This document shows positions 18,630 to 28,234 of a DNA stretch of 64,000 nucleotides, one piece after another. This DNA comes from Temperatibacter marinus (GTDB lineage Bacteria; Pseudomonadota; Alphaproteobacteria; Sphingomonadales; Kordiimonadaceae). Location of the stretch: NCBI RefSeq assembly GCF_031598375.1, contig NZ_CP123872.1, forward strand, positions 2,290,501 through 2,354,500. The letters run 5' to 3'. The position numbers were made by a program, and so were the translations under genes. Positions within the stretch are counted from its first letter, which is position 1. Every line of letters starts with the position of its first letter. Under the pieces are notes generated by a model. That model saw only the letters and a program-made list of their open reading frames with translations, made no database searches and was not told where the DNA came from.

Positions 18630-19570
18630 GCGTGATCCTTGGGTGCGGCAGCGCGTTTCAAACGATCATTTATGGCGATGCCAATACCCGTTGCAGGGAT
18701 AGGTACAACCGCAATGGCTTTTTTCCCAGCCTGATCAGCTTTTCTTAAACTGGCAAAGAGATTTCGGCCGGCTTCCTCTAAATGACCCTTTGCCGATAAA
18801 TTCAGGTTTCCTTGATTATCACCAAACCCTATAATGAATATATCGTCATTAGGTGGTCCACTATACTTTAATGTCACTTGAGTATTCGGAGCATAATGCG
18901 AGCTCAGTTGCCCCGGAGCCGTAATTTCTGATCCTTCACGATCAAAAACAGGACACTTTGCGACAGCTGCAATTTCATCACTCTGAATTGTTCCAGGTCT
19001 AAGAAGAGATATCTTATTGTTTTCAATGGAAATAATAGTCGATTCTAAGCCAACAACACAAGGCCCACCGTCTAAAATGAGGCTGACTTTACTTCCCAGA
19101 CCTTCCTCTACATCTGCGGCACATGTTGGAGAAATTTTGCCTGATGGGTTGGCACTGGGTGCCGCGATTGGTTTATTCAGTTCTGCAATAAGTGCTCGGA
19201 TGGTCTCATTTTGTGGACAGCGCACAGCAAGAGTATCAAGACCAGCAGAGACTGCTTTGGCAAGGCTGCAATTCTGCTTCCGCGGTAAGACAAATGTGAG
19301 CGGACCTGGCCAAAATTTGTCGATTAATTTCTGGGCGGTTGTCTTAATATCAACATAACGCGCAGCCATTTCTATGTCAGAAACATGACAGATTAAAGGG
19401 TTATATGAAGGGCGACCCTTGGCGGCATAAATTAGAGCAACAGCCTGCTCATTGCTGGCATCAGCGGCAAGGCCGTAGACAGTCTCAGTGGGAATGGCAA
19501 CCAACTCTCCATTAGAGAGGAGGTCTAGGGCTTTTTCCTTCGCACCTGCAGCATTTTCTTTAATGATCAC
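18626..19570 (-). CDS. L-threonylcarbamoyladenylate synthase (Sua5/YrdC family)
   Basis: 314 residues: an N-terminal YrdC domain (about 10-200) with PTETVYGLAADA and a conserved PSANPSGKISPT segment, then a C-terminal Sua5-specific domain (about 205-310), linked by a PGQLSSHYAPNT segment. The enzyme makes threonylcarbamoyl-AMP from threonine, bicarbonate and ATP for the t6A modification at position 37 of ANN-decoding tRNAs. Having the second domain makes this Sua5 rather than the short TsaC type. Its stop overlaps the start of the flavoprotein gene by four bases. Confidence 0.93.
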   Translation of the reverse strand: MIIKENAAGAKEKALDLLSNGELVAIPTETVYGLAADASNEQAVALIYAAKGRPSYNPLICHVSDIEMAARYVDIKTTAQKLIDKFWPGPLTFVLPRKQNCSLAKAVSAGLDTLAVRCPQNETIRALIAELNKPIAAPSANPSGKISPTCAADVEEGLGSKVSLILDGGPCVVGLESTIISIENNKISLLRPGTIQSDEIAAVAKCPVFDREGSEITAPGQLSSHYAPNTQVTLKYSGPPNDDIFIIGFGDNQGNLNLSAKGHLEEAGRNLFASLRKADQAGKKAIAVVPIPATGIGIAINDRLKRAAAPKDHA

Positions 19571-19675
19571 TCTTATAATCCTTGATGTACGTGATAAAAA
19601 GGCTATGTTCTTTGAATACTTTGATGATGATAATATCGCAAGTGTAATGTTCTAATGAGTATGGAGGTATAAGTT

Positions 19676-21472
19676 ATGACTGATTATAAGGCTCCCCTAG
19701 AAGAGATCAGTTTTGTCCTAGAAACAATCAGCAGCATGAAAGAGTGGGACAAGCTCCCGGGCTTTGAAGATGCGTCTGAAGATATGGTGGCAGCTATCCT
19801 TGACGAGGGTGGGAAGTTTGCCAGTGAAATGATTGCCCCAACAAATGGTCCCTGTGATTTATTTGGTGCAAAATTGAATGATGGGGTTGTTACAGTTTCT
19901 CCAGAATTAGACCCAATTCATAAAGCTTATGTTGAGAATGGATGGAATACACTAGCCAATAATCCTGAGTTTGGTGGCCAAGGGCTTCCTGAAACATTAT
20001 CGCTTGCTTTCGCAGAAATGCTAACTTCAGCGAATATGGCTTATAGTCTTCACTGGATTCTCTCTAACGGTGCCGTTAGTGCGATTCAAGCCCATGGGAG
20101 TGATGCCATCAAAGAGAAATATCTACCGAAGATGGTTTCTGGTGAATGGTCTGGCAGTATGAATTTGACCGAACCAGCTGCGGGATCGGATGTTGGGGCC
20201 TTAAAAACCAAAGCTGAACCGCAAGAAGACGGCAGTTATCATATCAAAGGTCAAAAGATTTTTATTTCTTGGGGTGAGCATGAATTGAGCGAAAATATCA
20301 TTCACCTTGTGCTTGCACGGACGCCAGGCGCCCCTGAAGGAACGCGCGGCATTTCTATGTTTGTTGTCCCTAAGTATCTTGTGAAGGATGATGGAACACG
20401 AGGCGAACGGAACGACGTGAAATGTGTTGGGGTAGAGCATAAGCTTGGTATACATTCTAGTCCCACATGTGTCTTATCTTTTGGTGAAAAGAATTCTTGC
20501 GTTGGCTATCTTGTCGGCCGCGAGAATAAAGGTATGGCAAATATGTTTACCATGATGAACCATGCAAGAATTATGGTGGGCCTTCAGGGTGTTTCTATCG
20601 GCGAACGGGCCTATCAGAATGCTGTGAACTTTGCAGCAGAGCGCATACAGAGTGCTCAAATTGGATCAAAAGACAGATCGTCTGTGGCAATTATTAATCA
20701 TCCTGATATTCGCAGAACGTTAATGACAATGCGTGCTCATATCGAAGCTGCACGTGCCATTCTTTACCGGAATGTTTGGGCCATTGATCAAGCTCATAAA
20801 TCTACGGATGAAGAAGCGAAGCGCCTTGCATTAGGCGAATCTGATTTGCTAACGCCCCTTTCTAAAGCCTATGCAACTGATATCGGGTGTGAAGTCGCAT
20901 CAATGGCAGTTCAAGTCTTTGGAGGTATGGGATATGTCGAAGAAACTGGCGTGGCGCAATTCTATAGAGACATTAGAATCGCCCCGATCTACGAAGGGAC
21001 GAACGGCATTCAGGCTTTAGACCTTGTCGGGCGGAAATTGAATATGGACGGCGGTGAACATTGGAAGCATATGATTGCTGAGATCAAAGCTTTTGTTCAA
21101 TCTATGGATCGCTCTCTTTCTGGTCAAAAGGAAGGACTTTCAGAAGGGATAAAAGCCTTAGAATCTGCCTCAGAAAGTTTATTTGCGAATGGCTTTGAAG
21201 GGCTCGTCGATACAGCTGCGGGCGCAACGCCTTATCTGAGGTTATTCTCAACTGTTGTCGGAGCGTATCTTCTTGCAAAGCAAGCCGTTATAGCGGAAAG
21301 ACGCTTAGCCGGTGATGAGGGTAATCCTGTCTTCTTAAAAGCAAAAATTGTGACTGCTAAATTCTATATTGAACAGATTTTACCAACAGCTGTTTGTTTA
21401 CTTGGCCCTATAACTGCGGGAGCTGACCGCCTCTATGAAATCGAAGAAGAAGGTTTCTTAAGGCAAGGATAG
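19676..21472 (+). CDS. Acyl-CoA dehydrogenase with C-terminal extension
   Basis: 598 residues, longer than the classical 380-residue enzymes, with a C-terminal extra domain of the Acyl-CoA_dh_C type. Core motifs are MNLTEPAAGSDVG near 162, the FISWGEH segment, and the catalytic-base region AQFYRDIRIAPIYEGTNGIQ near 420-440, with the Glu of YEGTNG acting as base. It introduces the trans-2 double bond in fatty acyl-CoA oxidation, passing electrons to ETF. The start follows TGGAGG. The gene is monocistronic between Sua5 and xseB. Confidence 0.92.
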   Translation: MTDYKAPLEEISFVLETISSMKEWDKLPGFEDASEDMVAAILDEGGKFASEMIAPTNGPCDLFGAKLNDGVVTVSPELDPIHKAYVENGWNTLANNPEFGGQGLPETLSLAFAEMLTSANMAYSLHWILSNGAVSAIQAHGSDAIKEKYLPKMVSGEWSGSMNLTEPAAGSDVGALKTKAEPQEDGSYHIKGQKIFISWGEHELSENIIHLVLARTPGAPEGTRGISMFVVPKYLVKDDGTRGERNDVKCVGVEHKLGIHSSPTCVLSFGEKNSCVGYLVGRENKGMANMFTMMNHARIMVGLQGVSIGERAYQNAVNFAAERIQSAQIGSKDRSSVAIINHPDIRRTLMTMRAHIEAARAILYRNVWAIDQAHKSTDEEAKRLALGESDLLTPLSKAYATDIGCEVASMAVQVFGGMGYVEETGVAQFYRDIRIAPIYEGTNGIQALDLVGRKLNMDGGEHWKHMIAEIKAFVQSMDRSLSGQKEGLSEGIKALESASESLFANGFEGLVDTAAGATPYLRLFSTVVGAYLLAKQAVIAERRLAGDEGNPVFLKAKIVTAKFYIEQILPTAVCLLGPITAGADRLYEIEEEGFLRQG

Positions 21473-21594
21473 GGTAATTTTAGCCCACATCTGTGCAAGA
21501 AATGAAAAAACGGGATGCAACTGTTCAATAGCAATTGCATCCTGACCGCCAGCCTTCTATAAGCAGACAATGATAGATAAAAGGAGGATCCCTG

Positions 21595-21840
21595 GTGACT
21601 GATATTCCAGCAGATATTCAGGAAATGAGCTTTGAAGCAGCTATGGGCGCGCTTGAGCAGATTGTATCTAAACTTGAAAGTGGTCAAGCACCACTAGAGG
21701 ATAGTATTGATCTGTATACGCGGGGCACTCTTTTAAAGAAGCACTGCGAAGCAAAATTGGCTTCCGCCCAATCGCGTATTGAAAAGCTAACTCTTTCAAA
21801 TGATGGGCCCACAGGTTCTGAAACATTTGAAAGTGACTAG
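21595..21840 (+). CDS. xseB: Exodeoxyribonuclease VII small subunit
   Basis: 81 residues with the XseB pattern MSFEAAMGALEQIVSKLESG followed by PLEDSIDLYTRGTLLKKHCE. It supports XseA in degrading single-stranded DNA to oligonucleotides. A GTG start at 21595 is placed by a perfect AAGGAGG seven bases upstream. It leads the xseB-ispA-dxs-tlyA-rlmD operon, a standard alphaproteobacterial arrangement; the next gene starts three bases after its stop. Confidence 0.93.
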   Translation: MTDIPADIQEMSFEAAMGALEQIVSKLESGQAPLEDSIDLYTRGTLLKKHCEAKLASAQSRIEKLTLSNDGPTGSETFESD

Positions 21841-21843
21841 GCC

Positions 21844-22746
21844 ATGCCAGATTTTCAAAATCAGGCTTTACTTGATGCCCTTCAATCAACGTCTAATGCC
21901 GTAGAAAAAGTACTAGACCCTATGCTAGCCCTTCCCAAGGGGCCTGAAGCTCGGGTAGTAGAGGCGATGCGTCATGCTGTCTTTGCAGGCGGTAAGCGGT
22001 TGCGGCCTTTTCTAGTTTTAGCCAGTAGTACTCTCTTTGACGTAGGGAAACACCAAGCGTTGCGTGTTGCAGCGGCAATAGAATGCGTTCATACATACTC
22101 GCTGGTTCATGATGATTTGCCTGCAATGGACGATGACGATTTGAGACGGGGTCAGCCAACCGTTCATAAAGCCTTTGATGAAGCAACAGCAATTCTGGCA
22201 GGAGATGCCTTGCTAACGCTTGCTTTTGATATTCTCTCAGATGAGAAAACCCACCCCGATGCTAATGTGCGGGTACGATTAATCGCAGCTCTAGCGCAAG
22301 CAGCAGGGCATGCAGGTATGGTTGGCGGTCAGATGATAGATATGCGTGCAGAAGAGTTTGATCTTGACCAAAATGCAATTTATCGTCTGCAGCAAATGAA
22401 AACAGGGGCTTTGATCGCCTTTTCAGTAGAAGCCGGCGCTATAATGGGTCATGCTGATAGTCGAATGTATCAACATTTGCAAGGATATGCGCGGGATTTA
22501 GGTCTTGCCTTTCAGATAGCGGATGACATCTTAGATGTTGAAAGTACGACAGAAGAGGCGGGAAAGGCTATTGGAAAAGATGCAGAAGCCGGCAAAGCAA
22601 CACTTTTGGGCTTAATGGGACTTGAAAGAGCAAAGAAACAGGCCCAAATATTAGCAGATCAAGCGATAGAGCATCTAAAAGAATTTGATGAGAAAGCTTC
22701 CCTTTTGCGTGCTGTAGCTCATTTTGCTATAAACCGCCGAAAATGA
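21844..22746 (+). CDS. ispA: Polyprenyl synthetase, farnesyl diphosphate synthase
   Basis: 300 residues of the trans-prenyltransferase fold. The first aspartate-rich motif lies in HDDLPAMDDDDLRRG near 92-106 and the second in QIADDILD near 226. GGKRLRPFLVL near 50 supplies the isopentenyl-diphosphate site. It condenses IPP with DMAPP and GPP to farnesyl diphosphate. The length and the FARM spacing with a two-residue insertion fit bacterial FPP/GGPP synthases. It sits directly upstream of dxs, so precursor supply and elongation are co-expressed. Confidence 0.94.
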   Translation: MPDFQNQALLDALQSTSNAVEKVLDPMLALPKGPEARVVEAMRHAVFAGGKRLRPFLVLASSTLFDVGKHQALRVAAAIECVHTYSLVHDDLPAMDDDDLRRGQPTVHKAFDEATAILAGDALLTLAFDILSDEKTHPDANVRVRLIAALAQAAGHAGMVGGQMIDMRAEEFDLDQNAIYRLQQMKTGALIAFSVEAGAIMGHADSRMYQHLQGYARDLGLAFQIADDILDVESTTEEAGKAIGKDAEAGKATLLGLMGLERAKKQAQILADQAIEHLKEFDEKASLLRAVAHFAINRRK

Positions 22747-22781
22747 ATCGAATAATTTCCTAAAGAGGATAAAGAGTAATT

Positions 22782-24713
22782 ATGACAAGTCGTCCAGAGA
22801 CGCCCTTACTAGATAAGATTACTAAGCCAGCTGACCTTAGAAAGCTTGAGAAATCAGAGCTGCGTCAGTTTGCGGACGAACTGCGTCAAGACATGATTAG
22901 CGCTGTGTCAGTTACGGGAGGTCATTTTGGAGCTGGGCTCGGTGTCGTAGAACTGACAACTGCGTTGCATTATGTTTTTAATACACCTGAAGATCGATTG
23001 ATATGGGATGTGGGGCATCAGGCTTATCCTCATAAAATTCTTACAGGCAGGCGCGAACAGATGCGAACCATCCGACAGCCCAAAGGGTTATCGCCTTTTA
23101 CCAAAAGGAAGGAAAGTGATTTTGATCCCTTTGGGGCAGGCCATTCTTCGACAAGTATTTCTGCTGCAGTGGGGATGGCAGTCGCGAATAAGATGGATGG
23201 TAAACCAGGTAAAGCCATTGCTGTCATAGGGGATGGATCAATCAGTGCTGGTATGGCTTATGAAGCTATGAACAATGCGCGAGAGGCTGGTAATAGACTG
23301 GTGGTCATTTTAAATGATAATGATATGTCAATTGCTCCTGCTGTAGGCGCGATGAGCGCTTACTTGGCCCGTGTACATAGCTCTAAGAGTTTCTTGAGTG
23401 TGAGAAACTGGATGAAGAAACTTGTCGATAAGTTACCGCGAACGCTTGGTGATTATTTTAGACGCAGTGAAGAATATGCACGGGGAATTGCCACAGGTGG
23501 GACGCTTTTTGATGAATTAGGTCTGTATTATGTAGGGCCTATTGACGGCCACAATATGGATCATCTGATCCCCATATTGGAAAATGTAAGAGACGCTGAA
23601 GACCAGGAAAGCCCGATACTTGTGCATGTGGTCACTGAGAAAGGACACGGTCATCCTTTTGCTGATCCTCATCAGGAGAAATACCATGCGGTGGCCAAAT
23701 TTGATGTTGTGACAGGAGAACAACAAAAGTCTGCTCCTAAAAGCCCAACCTATACCAATGTCTATGCAGAAGCTCTCATCCAAGCTGCGGAGAAAGATGA
23801 TAAAATTGTTGCCATAACTGCAGCGATGCCCTCAGGGACTGGGCTTGATAAGTTTGGGAAGGCCTTTCCTGAGCGAACTTTTGATGTTGGTATCGCTGAA
23901 CAACATGCTGTAACTTTTGCTGCGGGGCTAGCCTGTGAAGGCTATAAGCCTTTTGCCACCATATATTCAACTTTTCTTCAACGGGCCTATGATCAAGTTG
24001 TTCATGATGTCTGTGTGCAAAATCTACCTGTAAGATTTGCTATTGATCGTGCAGGCCTTGTAGGGGCTGATGGTCCAACGCATGCCGGCTCTTTTGATAT
24101 TACTTATCTTGCAAGCCTGCCAAATATGGTTGTAATGGCCGCTGCAGATGAAGCGGATCTCAAGCATATGATTGCCACAGCTGCCGCTTATGATGACGGG
24201 CCTATTGCTGTACGCTATCCCCGCGGAGAAGGGATGGGCGTTGAGCTTCCAAAAGAAGGCGAAAAGCTTGAGATTGGTAAAGGGCGTATCATGCGCAAAG
24301 GCACAAAGGTTGCTCTTCTCTCATTGGGGGCTCGCATGGCAGAAGCTCTAAAGGCAGCGGATGAACTTGAAAGCCGTGGTCTTTCTACAACAGTGGCAGA
24401 TGCCCGCTTTGCAAAGCCATTGGATACAGGGTTAGTGAATGATCTAGCGCTTGGTCATGATTTGGTTGTTACAATTGAAGAGGGATCCATTGGGGGCTTT
24501 GGGTCTCATGTGAGCGATCATCTTTGTGAAACGGGACTGATGGATGGTCCTTTGCGATTGCGAACGATGAAATTACCAGACGAATTCCAAGAACATGGCA
24601 AACCAGATGAAATGTATGCTGATGCAGGCCTCACAGCAGATGGTATTGTTGAGACAGTTTTAAAGGCACTTCAAAGAAATGATTTATCTCCAGCGGCAGA
24701 TGAGAGCGCCTAA
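22782..24713 (+). CDS. dxs: 1-deoxy-D-xylulose-5-phosphate synthase
   Basis: 643 residues of the transketolase-like, thiamine-diphosphate-dependent family. Its features are [17 protein letters not shown] near 46, [15 protein letters not shown] near 75, the cofactor motif [17 protein letters not shown] near 149-165, the pyrimidine domain with [13 protein letters not shown] near 372, and [15 protein letters not shown] near 422. It condenses pyruvate and glyceraldehyde-3-phosphate in the first step of the MEP isoprenoid pathway. It is 35 bases from ispA, with tlyA starting two bases after its stop. Confidence 0.96.
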   Translation: MTSRPETPLLDKITKPADLRKLEKSELRQFADELRQDMISAVSVTGGHFGAGLGVVELTTALHYVFNTPEDRLIWDVGHQAYPHKILTGRREQMRTIRQPKGLSPFTKRKESDFDPFGAGHSSTSISAAVGMAVANKMDGKPGKAIAVIGDGSISAGMAYEAMNNAREAGNRLVVILNDNDMSIAPAVGAMSAYLARVHSSKSFLSVRNWMKKLVDKLPRTLGDYFRRSEEYARGIATGGTLFDELGLYYVGPIDGHNMDHLIPILENVRDAEDQESPILVHVVTEKGHGHPFADPHQEKYHAVAKFDVVTGEQQKSAPKSPTYTNVYAEALIQAAEKDDKIVAITAAMPSGTGLDKFGKAFPERTFDVGIAEQHAVTFAAGLACEGYKPFATIYSTFLQRAYDQVVHDVCVQNLPVRFAIDRAGLVGADGPTHAGSFDITYLASLPNMVVMAAADEADLKHMIATAAAYDDGPIAVRYPRGEGMGVELPKEGEKLEIGKGRIMRKGTKVALLSLGARMAEALKAADELESRGLSTTVADARFAKPLDTGLVNDLALGHDLVVTIEEGSIGGFGSHVSDHLCETGLMDGPLRLRTMKLPDEFQEHGKPDEMYADAGLTADGIVETVLKALQRNDLSPAADESA

Positions 24714-24715
24714 TC

Positions 24716-25468
24716 ATGGCCAAGAAAATTCGTGCAGATGTTGCTTTAGTGGAACGCGGACAGGTTGAAAGTCGGGCCAAAGCTCAGGCCTTAATTATGG
24801 CAGGAAAAGTCTTTCTTGGTGAACAAAAAATCGCCAAAGCTGGCCATCAAATTAAAGAAGATCAATCCCTTGATGTAAGAGGGAAAGAGCATCCTTGGGT
24901 TTCTCGAGGGGGGTTGAAACTTGAAAAAGCCATGAAAGAATATGCAATTGATCCTCAGGGATGGACAGTGATAGATGTGGGTTCTTCAACGGGAGGGTTT
25001 ACTGATGTTGCCCTTTCTCACGGGGCGGCATGTGTTTATTCAGTTGATGTTGGGCATGGACAGCTTGCTTGGAAATTACGCAGTGATGATCGTGTGGTTG
25101 TTCTTGAAAAGACAAACGCTCGCTATCTAACTGAAGAGCAAATCTCCACAGCAGCAGATATGGTTGTCTGTGACGCAAGTTTCATTTCTTTAAAAACAGT
25201 ATTGCCAGCAGCACTGTCCCTTACCAAAGAGCAGGCTTGTATGGCAGTCTTGATTAAGCCTCAATTTGAAGTCGGCCGTGATAATGTTGGAAAAGGCGGC
25301 GTCGTCAGAGACCCAGCCCTTCATAAAGCTGTCTGCGATGATATGCGCGATTGGGTGAATAGTCTGAGTGAGTGGACAGTTCAGGGTATTACAGAAAGCC
25401 CAATTAAGGGCCCCGAAGGGAATATTGAATTCCTTCTTTATGCAACCAAGGGGGCGGGGAATGAATAA
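24716..25468 (+). CDS. tlyA: TlyA family rRNA 2'-O-methyltransferase / hemolysin-type protein
   Basis: 250 residues: an N-terminal S4 RNA-binding domain (about 6-65) and a FtsJ-like SAM methyltransferase domain with VIDVGSSTGGFTDVALSHGA near 83 and LIKPQFEVGRD near 181. TlyA proteins methylate 2'-OH groups of cytidines in 16S and 23S rRNA in mycobacteria; the alphaproteobacterial members are less studied. The 3' end overlaps the next gene by eight bases, indicating translational coupling. Confidence 0.93.
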   Translation: MAKKIRADVALVERGQVESRAKAQALIMAGKVFLGEQKIAKAGHQIKEDQSLDVRGKEHPWVSRGGLKLEKAMKEYAIDPQGWTVIDVGSSTGGFTDVALSHGAACVYSVDVGHGQLAWKLRSDDRVVVLEKTNARYLTEEQISTAADMVVCDASFISLKTVLPAALSLTKEQACMAVLIKPQFEVGRDNVGKGGVVRDPALHKAVCDDMRDWVNSLSEWTVQGITESPIKGPEGNIEFLLYATKGAGNE

Positions 25469-26732
25469 AGGTCAAGAACGGGTTCTCATCGAAGAGATTG
25501 GAGCGCAGGGAGACGGCGTCGGGTATATTGGAGAAAAGGCAGTCTATGCGCCAATGACAATGCCTGGAGACGAAATATTAGTCGAGATCATTAAAGAGCA
25601 AAAGTCTTCCTATGCGACTAACCTTCTTCGGATTGAAAAAAACAGTGCGCAAAGAGTTGATCCCCTTTGTCAGCATTTCGGTAAATGCGGTGGCTGTCAG
25701 TTACAGATGCTGCCTAATGACCAGTATAAAAAGTGGATTAAAAAGCGGATTACATCTGCACTGGATCATCACGAATTGTCAACAGAATGTGTCTCAGAAC
25801 CGCTCATTAGTCCGCTTCATTCAAGACGGCGCGTTGCTTTAAAAGTACTTAAAACAGGAAAATCTCTGAAGTTAGGATTTAATCGTCAAGGGTCCGCACA
25901 GCTTGTTGACTTACAGGAATGCCCGGTGACTGAAAAAACCATCACAGCTTTATTTTCACCGCTGAAGGAGTTGTTGAATGGGGTGCTAAAAAATCGTGAT
26001 AGTGGCAATGTGCATATTACCTTAGCTCACTCGGGTCTTGATCTGTTGATTGATGTTCCTCACGAGCTGACTTTAACAGATCGTGAAGCTCTATCAGACT
26101 TTGCTCATAAATATGATGTAGCAGCCATTCATTGGATGGATCGCGATTTTATGGATCCCGTTCTTATCAGGCGCGAGCCTGTAATGCTCTTTGGGGACAA
26201 ATTGTCTGAACTGCCACCTGCGGCCTTCATACAGGCGACACAAGCCGGAGAAAAGAGCTTGATTGATGAAATGGCAAAGGCTGTAAGAGGGCACAAGCGT
26301 ATGGCGGACCTTTTTAGTGGAATTGGCACATTCAGTTTACCGCTTGCTAGTGAAATGCAGGTTCTCGCCGTTGAAGGGTCAAAAGCTGCAACAGACGCAC
26401 TCCAAAATGCCGTTAATAGTGCAACAGGCCTTAAGAAAATCCTTGTTCGGCATCGTGATCTTTATAGAAGGCCGCTGACTTTCAAAGAGTTGGAGGCGTT
26501 TGATGCTGTCGTATTTGATCCCCCTCGTGCGGGAGCAAGAGAGCAAGTTATAGAACTTGCACAATCGAACGTTCAAACAATTGTTGGGGTTTCCTGTAAT
26601 CCAAATACGTTTGGCCGCGATGCTAGGCTGTTGGTTGATGGGGGATACACCCTAGAGAAAGTTGTCCCAGTGGATCAGTTCTTATTTAGCCCTCACCTGG
26701 AAGTGGTTGGGATCTTTAGACGTCATCAATAA
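25461..26732 (+). CDS. rlmD: 23S rRNA (uracil-5-)-methyltransferase, RlmD/RumA family
   Basis: 423 residues from ATG 25461, which follows a GGGGCGGGG stretch; the longer reading frame from 25368 would overlap tlyA extensively. An N-terminal TRAM-like domain is followed by the 4Fe-4S cysteines in CQHFGKCGGCQ and then CPVTE. A SAM domain carries ADLFSGIGTFSLPLA, FDPPRAG and the catalytic cysteine in GVSCNPNTFGRDA. It makes 5-methyluridine in 23S rRNA; RlmC/RlmD specificity cannot be separated by sequence alone. It ends the operon and overlaps the convergent PAS gene by 17 bases. Confidence 0.9.
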   Translation: MNKGQERVLIEEIGAQGDGVGYIGEKAVYAPMTMPGDEILVEIIKEQKSSYATNLLRIEKNSAQRVDPLCQHFGKCGGCQLQMLPNDQYKKWIKKRITSALDHHELSTECVSEPLISPLHSRRRVALKVLKTGKSLKLGFNRQGSAQLVDLQECPVTEKTITALFSPLKELLNGVLKNRDSGNVHITLAHSGLDLLIDVPHELTLTDREALSDFAHKYDVAAIHWMDRDFMDPVLIRREPVMLFGDKLSELPPAAFIQATQAGEKSLIDEMAKAVRGHKRMADLFSGIGTFSLPLASEMQVLAVEGSKAATDALQNAVNSATGLKKILVRHRDLYRRPLTFKELEAFDAVVFDPPRAGAREQVIELAQSNVQTIVGVSCNPNTFGRDARLLVDGGYTLEKVVPVDQFLFSPHLEVVGIFRRHQ

Positions 26733-27276
26733 TCAGAGCAGGTTTGTTTTTGGGAATGCCATGACCAATATCGAGCCAGTGGTCTTTGATAATGATTTTA
26801 GCTCTAGCATTTACCAAGTCTATGGGATCAAAGTCGCTTGCAGGCTCACCGTGGGATAGCATATAGACGAGACGTTTATCTTCCACTTCATCATAGATTG
26901 GAACGGCGACTACTTCATCCAGAGTGCTGATGCCCCGCTCATAAGGGGTCAGTGATTTAAGGTAATAGACGGAAGGTGTCGTGATGACATCTTTAAGATC
27001 TTTATAGATTTGTTTCTTTGTATTTTTATCAAATAAAAACAAGAGATTAAGTCCGTTCATCTCGGCCTTGAATAGGGCGCATTTCGCACTGCCTGCAAAG
27101 AGAATATTCGCGTGATAGAAAGCTTCGTCTTGATAAACATCCAGAATTAATAAATGGGGAATACTCTCTGGAATCCGCTGTAATTTGAAAGAGGATTTAG
27201 TCGGTAGGCCGTCTTTATTTTTGGGTAAGCTGTGCCAAAAATTTAGATATTCAGAAGCAATTTCGCCGATCTGCAT
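26716..27276 (-). CDS. PAS domain-containing protein (PAS_5 family), downstream copy
   Basis: 186 residues of the short single-domain PAS_5 family common in Alphaproteobacteria. It begins with a helical YLNFWHSLP segment, has a LKRIPESIPHLLILDV-like strand region near 30-46 and ends with VYMLSHGEPASDFDP. No output domain is present. Its ATG directly follows the stop of the hydrolase gene, so the two are translationally coupled. A related PAS gene precedes the hydrolase. Ligand and function are unknown. Confidence 0.75.
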   Translation of the reverse strand: MQIGEIASEYLNFWHSLPKNKDGLPTKSSFKLQRIPESIPHLLILDVYQDEAFYHANILFAGSAKCALFKAEMNGLNLLFLFDKNTKKQIYKDLKDVITTPSVYYLKSLTPYERGISTLDEVVAVPIYDEVEDKRLVYMLSHGEPASDFDPIDLVNARAKIIIKDHWLDIGHGIPKNKPALIIDDV

Positions 27277-28221
27277 TTAGGGCCTTTCGATTTCGAAGAT
27301 AAAAGATTTAGCTGCTGTTGCCGACTGTAAGGGAATTTCTTCCATAGGTAAATGACCGACTTTAGGATAAACGATTAGGCGGCCGTTTGGTAAGCGCCTG
27401 TCCCACTCATAAGCAGAGGAGACGTGGATTAACTTATCCTCTTCTCCCCATAGAATTAAGGTGGGAACTGTGATCATTTCAGCTTGAATGTCTGGTTGTT
27501 TTTTTGCATAGCCAGCAAAGCGCATTCGTGTAGCTCGTCGATTTCCTTCCACTCGATTAAGGTCAAAATATCGATCAATCATTTCTTTAGTGATGAGAGT
27601 GTGATTTGAAATGCTTTTTTTTGTGCCTTCGACGACAACACTGCGCGGTGTTATATATTCAAATAGTAAATTAATGACCGGAATGGGAGCGAGTTTAAAA
27701 GCAAGAGGTCTATCCGTTTCACCTTCATCGGTAAGAACGCCCGCTGCATCCAATAGAATAAGCCCTTTCACTCTGTCTGGATAGGTGAGCGCATAATGAG
27801 CGCTAATTCCGCCGCCCATGCTATTGCCTGCAATATAGAGCTGAGCGACCGCTAGCTTTTGCCTAACTTCTTCAACAACAGTCGTCATACAGTCATAGGC
27901 ATAGTTGCAAGAATAGCCCCCTGTCAGTCCATGGCCAGGCATATCTATAGCCACAATATGAAATTGATCACTTAGTATCTCAATCCAGGGGTGCCATGTA
28001 TGAAGGCTGCTATTTGATCCATGGATTAGAAAAAGGCTGGCTTCTTTTGGATCTCCATACGTTTGAATATGAACTGTACCGCCTGAGAGCGCGAGCCACT
28101 GGCTCTGTTCATTGGCATATTTCACCTTTAACGATTCAATGGTTAAATCAGGTTCAGAGAAAACAAGGAATGCAGCAAGAAAAAGAGCAAAGCTATAAAG
28201 AGCGATTTTGAGAGATTTCAT
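27277..28221 (-). CDS. Membrane-anchored or exported alpha/beta hydrolase
   Basis: About 314 residues. An N-terminal hydrophobic stretch (IALYSFALFLAAFLVF, residues 5-20) acts as an anchor or signal. The hydrolase core has the oxyanion motif LIHGSNSS near 75, the nucleophile elbow AGNSMGGG near 140, an Asp in LILWGEEDKL near 261 and a His in KVGHLPMEE near 290. It is probably an esterase or lipase-like enzyme of unknown substrate. The start at 28221 is set by a GAGGAG six bases upstream; a longer frame from 28251 would overlap the preceding PAS gene. It is the middle gene of a PAS-hydrolase-PAS operon. Confidence 0.85.
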   Translation of the reverse strand: MKSLKIALYSFALFLAAFLVFSEPDLTIESLKVKYANEQSQWLALSGGTVHIQTYGDPKEASLFLIHGSNSSLHTWHPWIEILSDQFHIVAIDMPGHGLTGGYSCNYAYDCMTTVVEEVRQKLAVAQLYIAGNSMGGGISAHYALTYPDRVKGLILLDAAGVLTDEGETDRPLAFKLAPIPVINLLFEYITPRSVVVEGTKKSISNHTLITKEMIDRYFDLNRVEGNRRATRMRFAGYAKKQPDIQAEMITVPTLILWGEEDKLIHVSSAYEWDRRLPNGRLIVYPKVGHLPMEEIPLQSATAAKSFIFEIERP

Positions 28222-28234
28222 TGTCAGCTCCTCG